Source of the DNA: Acidobacteriota bacterium
Lineage (GTDB): Bacteria > Acidobacteriota > Terriglobia > UBA7540
Length of the DNA: 6,859 nucleotides
NCBI GenBank assembly: GCA_003224635.1
Contig: QHZK01000177.1
Location: forward strand, 1 to 6,859
Reading direction: 5' to 3'
In this document: piece after piece, positions 1 to 5,244 of the stretch
Layout of the letters: every line of letters begins with the position of its first letter
Position numbering within the stretch: the stretch's first letter is position 1
Position numbers and translations under genes: made by a program
Notes under the pieces: model-generated
Told to the model about the DNA's origin: nothing
The model's database searches: none
Seen by the model: only the letters and a program-made list of their open reading frames with translations

Positions 1-1108
1 CAATCGAACGGCCGAGCGAGGTCTTGCCGACTCCTGGCGGCCCCACGAAGCAGAGGATCGACCCCTTCGGCGTCTTCACCAGTTGACGCACGGCCAGGAA
101 CTCCAGGATGCGTTCCTTGATCTTCTCCAGGCCGTAGTGGTCTGCTTCGAGGGTTTGCTCGGCGCGCCGGATGTCCCGAATCTCTCGCGACTTGGCCTTC
201 CAAGGCACGGCGAGAAGCCAGTCGAGGTAGTTGCGTGACACGGTGGATTCCGCCGACATCGGGGGCATCATCTCGAGGCGCCGCAGTTCCGCCCCGGCCT
301 TCTCGTAGGCGTCCTTGGTCATGCCGGCGGATTCGATTTTCTTTTTCAGCTCATCGATCTCGCTCTTCTCGTTGCGACCCAGTTCCTTCTGGATGGCCTT
401 GATCTTTTCATTCAGGTAATACTCGCGCTGGGCGCGCTCCATTTGCCGCTTGACGCGTCCCTGGATAGTGCGATCCACGTTGAGCTTTTCGATCTCGACG
501 TCGAGGATGTCAGCCAGCCGCGTCAGCCGGTCTACGGGCTCGAAGATCTCGAGCAACTCTTGCTTCTCTTCAAGGCTGATGTTCAAGTTGGCGGCCACGG
601 TGTCGGTGAACTTACCGACTTCATCCACCTTCACGGCCGCGATCATCGTCTCGTAGTTGAGATTCTGCGACAGCTTCACGTACTGCTCGAAGAGCGTCGT
701 GACCCGCTGCACGAGCTGCTCCAGGCTGGGGGTGCTGACGGGGCGATGGGTCGCAGTCTTCACCGCCACCCGAAAATAACCTTCGTCGCTCGAGACTTTC
801 AGAACCTTGCCGCGCTCCACCCCCTCGACCAGCACCTTGATGTTGCCGTCGGGCAGCTTGAGACTCTGAATGATGCTCGAAACGGTCCCCACCGCGTAAA
901 TCTCGTTCGGCTTGGGTTCGTCCACCGAAGCATCGTGCTGGGCAGCGAGGAAAATCTTCTTGTCGCCTGCCAGGGCCTCTTCCAGGGCGCGGATGGAGCT
1001 CTCGCGCCCCACCACGAAAGGTGTCATCATGTACGGAAAAATCACCACGTCCCGAATGGGCATCATCGGGAGGGTGCGGGTTTCGCCTTTTTCATGGCCT
1101 GAGAACAT
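1..1108 (-). CDS. lon: Lon ATP-dependent serine protease, N-terminal part (3' end of gene outside window)
   Basis: Lon is a cytoplasmic AAA+ protease that unfolds and degrades damaged and regulatory proteins. I translated the minus strand from an ATG at 1108. The first 369 residues are visible and run without a stop to the window edge. The start reads MFSGHEKGETRTLPMMPIRD, followed by VVIFPYMMTPFVVGR, which is typical of the Lon substrate-binding domain (about residues 12-205). A charged helical region follows (RQMERAQREYYLNEKIKAIQ), which is highly conserved in Lon. The AAA+ Walker A motif GPPGVGKT lies at residues 356-363, the same numbering as in E. coli Lon. The Walker B motif and the Ser-Lys proteolytic domain lie outside the window. 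The ATG has only a weak Shine-Dalgarno candidate (AGG about 15 bases upstream), so the exact start is less certain than the identity. The gene lies 125 bases downstream of clpX on the same strand, the common tig-clpP-clpX-lon order. Confidence 0.97.
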   Translation of the reverse strand, partial: MFSGHEKGETRTLPMMPIRDVVIFPYMMTPFVVGRESSIRALEEALAGDKKIFLAAQHDASVDEPKPNEIYAVGTVSSIIQSLKLPDGNIKVLVEGVERGKVLKVSSDEGYFRVAVKTATHRPVSTPSLEQLVQRVTTLFEQYVKLSQNLNYETMIAAVKVDEVGKFTDTVAANLNISLEEKQELLEIFEPVDRLTRLADILDVEIEKLNVDRTIQGRVKRQMERAQREYYLNEKIKAIQKELGRNEKSEIDELKKKIESAGMTKDAYEKAGAELRRLEMMPPMSAESTVSRNYLDWLLAVPWKAKSREIRDIRRAEQTLEADHYGLEKIKERILEFLAVRQLVKTPKGSILCFVGPPGVGKTSLGRSI

Positions 1109-1233
1109 CGAAAATTTCGCCAACCTGCCTTTTGGATGAAGCTTGGAACCAGACCGCTGCTTGCTAAGATGCCGCCGCCCCCCAAAAAGGTTTTGCGGCA
1201 GGACCGGGCGACTCCGGAGCCGGACTTCCGGCG
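1109..1233 (-). other. clpX-lon intergenic spacer with GC-rich palindromes
   Basis: This spacer has no gene. Read on the minus strand just after the clpX stop, it contains CCGGA-ag-TCCGG and the palindrome CTCCGGAG. Further on, TGCCGC and GCGGCA arms (1195-1200 and 1170-1175) flank an A/T- and G-rich loop. None is followed by a run of T, so I cannot call a terminator. I also see no convincing -35/-10 pair for lon. Either read-through from clpX or a lon promoter of unfamiliar type is possible. Confidence 0.4.
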
Positions 1234-2502
1234 CTACCCTGCCTTTTCGAGGAGTGTGGCGTTGAAACTGATTTCATGATTCTTGACCATCTCCTCGGTC
1301 ACGGCAAACTCGCGCAGCTTGCGCTGGCCGGGAAGGTGGTACATCAAGTCGAGCATCAGCTCTTCCAGGATCATGCGCAGTCCGCGCGCGCCCAGCTTCC
1401 GCTCGAGGGCCTGGTGCGCGATGGCTTCGAGCGCGCCGTCCGTGAATCGCAGCCTCACGTTTTCGAACTCAAACAGCCGCTGGTATTGGCGCACCAGCGA
1501 GTTCTTCGGCCGGGTGAGGATTTCGACCAGCGCCGCTGAGTCAAGGTCGTTGAGCACGCCCACCACGGGCAGCCGGCCCACAAACTCGGGGATCAGCCCG
1601 TACTTGATGAGATCTATCGGCTGAATCTGCTCGAGGATTTCCATGTTTCTCTTGCCGGAACCTGCGGGAACGGGCGGCTCATCATCGGTGCGGAATCCCA
1701 TCGACCGGTGACCGACCCGGCGCTCGATGACCTTTTCCAGGCCCACAAAGGCTCCCCCGCAGAGGAAGAGGATGTTGGTCGTGTCCACAGGAGTGAATTC
1801 CTGGTGCGGATGTTTTCTCCCTCCCTGCGGCGGAACGTTGGCGACGGTACCTTCCAGAATCTTGAGCAGCGCCTGTTGGACGCCCTCGCCGGAGACGTCC
1901 CGAGTGATGGACGGGTTTTCGTCCTTCTTCGAAATCTTGTCGATCTCGTCGATATAGATAATGCCTTGCTGGGCGCGCTGCACGTCGCACTGGGCGTTCT
2001 GCAGCAGCTTCAGGATGATGTTTTCCACGTCTTCGCCCACGTACCCCGCTTCGGTAAGGGTGGTGGCGTCGACGATGGCAAAGGGCACGTCGAGTTGCCG
2101 CGCCAGGGTCTGGGCAAGCAGCGTCTTGCCGGTGCCGGTCGGCCCGATCAACAGGATATTCGACTTGGTCAGCTCGACGTCGCTGCGCGTCCGGGTGAGC
2201 AGGATGCGCTTGTAGTGGTTGTACACGGCCACGGCCAGCTTCTTCTTGGTCTTCTCCTGCCCGATCACGTACTGGTCGAGGAAGGCCTTGATCTCGACCG
2301 GCCGGGCGAGCTTCGTCTGCGTGGCGGCGAGCCGCTCGGGATGGTCTTCTTCCAGAATCTGATTGCAGACCGCCACGCACTCGTCGCAGATGTAAGCGCG
2401 CGGATGCTCGCCGGGCGAGGAGATCAGCTTGCCCACCGCGTCCTGGGCCTTCTGGCAGAACGAACAGCGTAGCGTTTCCTCGATACCCCCAGTGCGCTTC
2501 AC
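1234..2502 (-). CDS. clpX: ClpX, ATP-dependent unfoldase subunit of ClpXP
   Basis: ClpX is the hexameric AAA+ unfoldase that recognises substrates, unfolds them and threads them into ClpP. The 422-residue length is normal. The N-terminal C4 zinc-binding domain has cysteines 13, 16, 39 and 42. The AAA+ module shows Walker A GPTGTGKT (120-127), the pore-1 loop GYVG (153-156), Walker B IIYIDEID (181-188), a pore-2 segment RDVSGEGVQ (201-209), the RKH loop (229-231), the arginine finger in EFVGRLP (R310) and sensor 2 GARGLR (371-376). The ClpP-docking loop reads MGF (268-270) where E. coli has IGF, a conservative change. The start is GTG at 2502, supported by GGAGGGAG six bases upstream. That GTG overlaps the stop of the upstream zinc-finger gene (GTGA), which suggests translational coupling. 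clpP lies two genes upstream on the same strand. Confidence 0.98.
   Translation of the reverse strand: MKRTGGIEETLRCSFCQKAQDAVGKLISSPGEHPRAYICDECVAVCNQILEEDHPERLAATQTKLARPVEIKAFLDQYVIGQEKTKKKLAVAVYNHYKRILLTRTRSDVELTKSNILLIGPTGTGKTLLAQTLARQLDVPFAIVDATTLTEAGYVGEDVENIILKLLQNAQCDVQRAQQGIIYIDEIDKISKKDENPSITRDVSGEGVQQALLKILEGTVANVPPQGGRKHPHQEFTPVDTTNILFLCGGAFVGLEKVIERRVGHRSMGFRTDDEPPVPAGSGKRNMEILEQIQPIDLIKYGLIPEFVGRLPVVGVLNDLDSAALVEILTRPKNSLVRQYQRLFEFENVRLRFTDGALEAIAHQALERKLGARGLRMILEELMLDLMYHLPGQRKLREFAVTEEMVKNHEISFNATLLEKAG
2365..2469 (-). repeat. Direct repeat copy A: DNA encoding the ClpX zinc-binding domain
   Basis: This 105-bp segment of clpX aligns without gaps to 2838-2942 in the neighbouring gene. 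I counted 15 mismatches by hand, so 90 of 105 bases match. Both copies are in the same orientation, offset by 473 bases. The repeat covers the zinc-finger coding segment from the first cysteine pair to just past the second. Confidence 0.88.
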
Positions 2503-2972
2503 CGGCTTCTCCCTCCAACAATACTGTCAATACCGTCGCGTACGCCCTCGGGCCTGGAACGAGTTGCGTCTTCTGCGTCCCCTGCCAGAACCAGAATATG
2601 GCGACACATCGCGAGGCAGTCGTAACAGATGTACGCGCGCCTATCGGGCGAGGCGATCAGCTTCTGCATCAGCTCTTGCACCGCCTCTTTGGCCTTCCCG
2701 CAGAAAGAGCAGGACGGTCCCGCCGGGTGTTTGCGCCGGTACCAAGCGAACAACCCGCGCAGGGAGCCCCTAGGGTCCGCCTCTGAACTGGTGACTTCAT
2801 CGGTGCGTACCCGATCACCGTGTTCTTCCAAAGTTTCGCAGACCCCCACGCACTCGTGGCAAATATACGCTCGTGGATGCTCGCCGGGCGAGGCGATCAG
2901 TTTGCTGTCCGCGCCCTGGGCCTTCCGACAGAACGAACAGCGCCGTGTCTCTTGGGAAATAGTCCGCCTCAT
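2499..2972 (-). CDS. Stand-alone tandem ClpX-type C4 zinc-finger protein
   Basis: This 157-residue protein has two ClpX-type zinc-binding domains (family zf-C4_ClpX) and no AAA+ module. Finger 1 has cysteines 12, 15, 38 and 41 and matches the ClpX finger at 28 of 36 positions, including SPGEHPRAYIC. Finger 2 has cysteines 88, 91, 116 and 119 and is more diverged: it has about four extra residues before KLIASP and lacks the GEHP turn. A charged linker of about 45 residues (43-87) joins them, and an Asp/Arg-rich tail follows. The ATG at 2972 has TTGGAG six bases upstream. It lies between clpP (93 bases away) and clpX (4-base overlap), so it is very likely co-transcribed with both. In ClpX this domain dimerises and binds adaptors and some substrates. 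I infer that this protein may pair with the ClpX finger or compete for adaptors, but no function is shown. It could also be an uncharacterised nucleic-acid or protein-binding zinc protein. Confidence 0.88.
   Translation of the reverse strand: MRRTISQETRRCSFCRKAQGADSKLIASPGEHPRAYICHECVGVCETLEEHGDRVRTDEVTSSEADPRGSLRGLFAWYRRKHPAGPSCSFCGKAKEAVQELMQKLIASPDRRAYICYDCLAMCRHILVLAGDAEDATRSRPEGVRDGIDSIVGGRSR
2509..2516 (-). promoter_or_regulatory. Shine-Dalgarno sequence of clpX
   Basis: On the minus strand GGAGGGAG sits six bases before the GTG start at 2502, inside the last codons of the upstream zinc-finger gene. It decides the clpX start in favour of GTG and shows that clpX can recruit ribosomes itself as well as by coupling. 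Confidence 0.75.
2838..2942 (-). repeat. Direct repeat copy B: finger 1 of the tandem zinc-finger gene
   Basis: This is the partner of 2365-2469, with 90 of 105 bases identical in an ungapped hand alignment. Several mismatches are synonymous. The invariant block CTCGCCGGGCGAGG is shared exactly. The similarity fades quickly on both sides, as expected for a duplicated domain-sized segment or for local gene conversion. Confidence 0.88.
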
Positions 2973-2978
2973 AGCCTA

Positions 2979-2984
2979 CTCCAA
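2979..2984 (-). promoter_or_regulatory. Shine-Dalgarno sequence of the tandem zinc-finger gene
   Basis: TTGGAG on the minus strand lies six bases before the ATG at 2972. It supports that start, which places the first cysteine pair at residues 12 and 15, in register with ClpX. Confidence 0.65.
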
Positions 2985-3000
2985 TGCCCCTGTAGCGCCG

Positions 3001-3031
3001 GTCGAAGCCTGCCCTGTAAGGGACGGCCGAC
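3001..3031 (-). other. Stem-loop between clpP and the zinc-finger gene
   Basis: An interrupted inverted repeat lies in the 93-base spacer: GTCG (3001-3004) pairs with CGAC (3028-3031), GCC (3007-3009) with GGC (3025-3027), and CCCT (3012-3015) with AGGG (3019-3022), around a three-base loop. No T-run follows in the direction of transcription, so it is not a standard terminator. It could be a site where the mRNA is processed or stabilised, allowing clpP and clpX to be expressed at different levels. Confidence 0.4.
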
Positions 3032-3065
3032 TAATCTGCAGCGCTCAGCGAGCGACAACATGAAC

Positions 3066-3674
3066 CTATTTGTGCTTGTAAATGATCTCATCAATCATCC
3101 CGTATTCCCGGGCCTGCTGGGCGCTCATCCAGAAATCGCGCTCCACGTCGTGCTCGACCTTTTCGAGAGATTGGCCCGTGTGCCTGGCCATGATTTCGTT
3201 GATGTTAGCGCGGATGCGCAGGATTTCGCGGGCGTGAATGTCGATATCCGTCGCCTGGCCGGAGAGACCGCCCATCGTCGGCTGGTGGATCAGGACGCGC
3301 GAGTTAGGCAGCGCAAACCGCTTCCCCGGCGCGCCCGCCGAGAGCAGCAGGGCCGCAATGCTTGCCGCCTGGCCGATGCAAATCGTAGAGACATCGGGCT
3401 TGATAAACTGCATGGTGTCGTAAATCGCCATCCCGGCGGTGACGACCCCGCCCGGTGAGTTGATGTAGAGCGCCACGTCTTTCTCGGGGTCCTCGGCGGC
3501 AAGGAAAAGCAGTTGTGCCGTCACCACGTTCGCCACGTTATCGTCGATGGGCGTGCCGATAAATATGATGTTATCACGGAGCAGGCGGGAATAGATGTCA
3601 TAGGCGCGCTCTCCCCGGTTGGTCTGCTCGACCACCATGGGGACCAGCGTCATATTGGGTTGGTAGATGCTCAT
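3066..3674 (-). CDS. clpP: ClpP, ATP-dependent Clp protease proteolytic subunit
   Basis: ClpP forms the double-heptamer serine peptidase chamber that degrades polypeptides delivered by ClpX in the cytoplasm. The 202-residue length is standard. The catalytic triad is complete: Ser105 in GQAASIAALLL, His130 in RVLIHQP and Asp180 in VERDFWMS. The oxyanion segment YINSPGG (70-76) and the handle-region block GQATDIDIHAREIL (139-152) are also present. The short N-terminal extension before NMTLVPMVVEQT suggests a small propeptide removed by self-cleavage, as is known for the family. The ATG at 3674 has an AGG seven bases upstream, set in a very C-rich spacer on this strand. It starts 39 bases after tig, so it is probably in the same transcript. 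Confidence 0.98.
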   Translation of the reverse strand: MSIYQPNMTLVPMVVEQTNRGERAYDIYSRLLRDNIIFIGTPIDDNVANVVTAQLLFLAAEDPEKDVALYINSPGGVVTAGMAIYDTMQFIKPDVSTICIGQAASIAALLLSAGAPGKRFALPNSRVLIHQPTMGGLSGQATDIDIHAREILRIRANINEIMARHTGQSLEKVEHDVERDFWMSAQQAREYGMIDEIIYKHK

Positions 3675-3713
3675 GCCAGCGCCTGGGGGATTGGGGGGGT
3701 TATCCTTTGACCG

Positions 3714-5018
3714 TCAGCCAGCTTCGGAGATAAGCGCTTGACCTGACTCACCTTTCTGAATCATTCGCGCGTTTTTGTAAACGACGTCGAGCGCTTTCTG
3801 GGTGCGGCGAGTAAATTGGATTGTATCCAGCCCGCCGTCGCGTGTCAAGCGCGTTTTTAGCGCCGCAGGAGACTCGTGAGTCTCCTGCGCAATCTCGCGA
3901 ATGGTCTCGTCCAGCTCCTCGTCCGAGACTTCGATCTTCTCCGCCTCAGCAATCTTTTCCAGGACCAGCGAGCCGCGAACGTCCTTCTCCGCTTCGGGCC
4001 CCAATTCCTCGCGAAACTTCCGCCAGTCGAGTTCGGTCTGCCGGGGATCGATTCCCTGCCTCACGAGCTGACTCAGGAAATTCTCAAGCTTGCGGTCGAG
4101 TTGGGCTTCGACCAGCCTTCGCGGGACAGGAAACTCGTGCATCCCGACCAGCTTGTCGAGCAGCTTCCGCCTCGCTGCGCCTTCTATCTGGCCTTCGCGG
4201 CGCTTCTCGAGGTCTTGCCGGATTTTGGCGCGCAACTCGGCTACCGTCGTGAACTCGCTCGCCACCCTGGCCAGCTCGTCGTCGACTGCGGGCAGCACCT
4301 TCTGTTTAATTGCCTCGACCTCCACGCGGTAGCTCACGGTCCTTCCCTTCAAACTCGCGCGCGGGTAATCCTCCGGGTAGGATACTTCAAACTCACGCAC
4401 GTCCCCGGCTCGCGCGCCGCGAAGGTTCTCCGTGAAGGCAGCGAGCGTCCCCTTGCCACCGAGGTGCACCAGGCCTTCCTGAACCTCCATCGGAGGCTTG
4501 CCCGGATCTTTCACGTCGCGACCCTGATAGTTGACCACCACGAAATCGTCATCCGCGGCCGCCCGGTCATTGACCACCTCGAAGGTCGCCAGGCGCTGGC
4601 GCAACGCTCCGACGGCTTCGTCGACGGCCGCTTCCGTGACCCCACGCGGTTCCATCTCGACCTCCAGACCTTTGTAGTCCTTCAGCTCGAATTCCGGATA
4701 GACCTCAAACGTCGCCTTGCAGGTCAGCGGCTTATCGTCTTCAAACTTGAGCTCTTCGAAGCTGGGCTGGCCGACCACCGACCAGTTCTGGCTCTTGACC
4801 GCATCCCGAAAGAACTTCGGCACCAGCGTCTGTACCACCTCGCTCTTGATCTCGTCGCGGTAACGACGGCGGACCATAGCCGAGGGTGCATGTCCGGGCC
4901 GGAACCCGGGAATCCGGGCCACGCGCGCGTATTGCGCCACCACGTTCTCTGCCTCCCGCTGGACGACATCGGCAGGAATCTCAATCACCAGTTCTCGCGT
5001 GCAGTTCTCGGACTCCAC
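3714..5018 (-). CDS. tig: Trigger factor, ribosome-associated chaperone and prolyl isomerase
   Basis: Trigger factor binds near the ribosomal exit tunnel through uL23, shields nascent chains and has a prolyl cis-trans isomerase domain. The 434-residue length is normal. The ribosome-docking signature GFRPGHAP lies at residues 38-45 in the N-terminal domain (1 to about 125). The FKBP-like domain spans about 150-240 (DDFVVVNYQG to VSYRVEVEAI). The helical C-terminal substrate cradle fills most of the rest (about 245-420). The start is taken as GTG at 5018. It is the only candidate between an in-frame TAG at 5038-5040 and the conserved CTRELVIEIP, but GAGGAG lies only two bases before it, an unusually tight spacing. 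The N-terminus is also a few residues shorter than I recall for relatives, so either initiation is inefficient or there is a small sequence error here. The gene heads the tig-clpP-clpX-lon cluster. Confidence 0.95.
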   Translation of the reverse strand: MESENCTRELVIEIPADVVQREAENVVAQYARVARIPGFRPGHAPSAMVRRRYRDEIKSEVVQTLVPKFFRDAVKSQNWSVVGQPSFEELKFEDDKPLTCKATFEVYPEFELKDYKGLEVEMEPRGVTEAAVDEAVGALRQRLATFEVVNDRAAADDDFVVVNYQGRDVKDPGKPPMEVQEGLVHLGGKGTLAAFTENLRGARAGDVREFEVSYPEDYPRASLKGRTVSYRVEVEAIKQKVLPAVDDELARVASEFTTVAELRAKIRQDLEKRREGQIEGAARRKLLDKLVGMHEFPVPRRLVEAQLDRKLENFLSQLVRQGIDPRQTELDWRKFREELGPEAEKDVRGSLVLEKIAEAEKIEVSDEELDETIREIAQETHESPAALKTRLTRDGGLDTIQFTRRTQKALDVVYKNARMIQKGESGQALISEAG

Positions 5019-5030
5019 AACTCCTCGACT

Positions 5031-5113
5031 GCCTGTCTAGAGGGTGAAATAAACCGAGGGGGGTGCGTCTATCTCCTTGAGTTTGATGAAGACTCCTAAC
5101 GTCCTGGACAGGC
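5031..5113 (-). promoter_or_regulatory. Inverted repeat in the tig leader
   Basis: The arms GCCTGTCTAG (5031-5040) and CTGGACAGGC (5104-5113) are complementary at 9 of 10 positions, with 63 bases between them. In the tig mRNA the closing stem would end about five bases before the GAGGAG Shine-Dalgarno sequence, so folding could affect initiation. The arms also carry a TAG stop in frame with tig. The symmetry could equally be a protein-binding site, or chance. Confidence 0.35.
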
Positions 5114-5150
5114 CCGACGCGGGAAGGTCCTCTCGGGCAACCCGCTCCGA

Positions 5151-5159
5151 AGCATAGCA
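5151..5159 (-). promoter_or_regulatory. Candidate extended -10 promoter for tig
   Basis: On the minus strand TGC-TATGCT matches an extended -10 element (TG, one base, then a -10 hexamer). No good -35 lies at 16-18 bases; the region there reads TAGGGTGA. A run of seven T (minus strand) lies further upstream at 5180-5186. Transcription would begin near 5144, giving a leader of about 125 bases. TATGCT is the same -10 hexamer as in the strong promoter at 6721. Confidence 0.35.
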
Positions 5160-5206
5160 CAATATTGCCAGTTCACCCTAAAAAAAGAGTAGCTCCGTCT
5201 GTCAGG

Positions 5207-5236
5207 GTTGAAGATGGCTGGCGTGAGGAGTATTCT
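5207..5236 (+). promoter_or_regulatory. Weak candidate promoter for the DUF6599-like gene
   Basis: TTGAAG (5207-5212) and TATTCT (5231-5236) are 18 bases apart. Transcription would start around 5243, almost on the ATG at 5245, implying a leaderless message. A GAGGAG at 5225-5230 lies 14 bases before the ATG, too far for ideal use, and would not be transcribed from this promoter. The two readings conflict, so confidence is low. Confidence 0.22.
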
Positions 5237-5244
5237 GGTACGCG

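Noticed and set aside
443..1102. Open frame on the plus strand opposite lon
   Set aside because: It is antisense to the conserved Lon N-terminal domain, with no ribosome-binding site or domain signature.
1170..1200. Possible terminator between clpX and lon
   Set aside because: The arms are short (six pairs) with a long loop, and no T-run follows in the direction of transcription.
1682..2530. Second minus-strand open frame overlapping clpX in another frame
   Set aside because: Its product is Arg/Ala-rich low-complexity sequence typical of a shifted frame, and it lies wholly over the conserved ClpX ATPase and zinc-finger region.
3876..5099. Long open frame (about 407 codons) on the plus strand opposite tig
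   Set aside because: It is the antisense of a clear trigger factor gene. GC-rich coding DNA often leaves the opposite strand open. The translation is rich in Arg, Leu and His with no recognisable domain.
5154..5168. Sigma54-like TGGCA...TGCT motif on the minus strand before tig
   Set aside because: The distance between the GG and GC elements is nine bases instead of ten, and the -12 side lacks TTGC. An extended -10 reading fits the same bases better.
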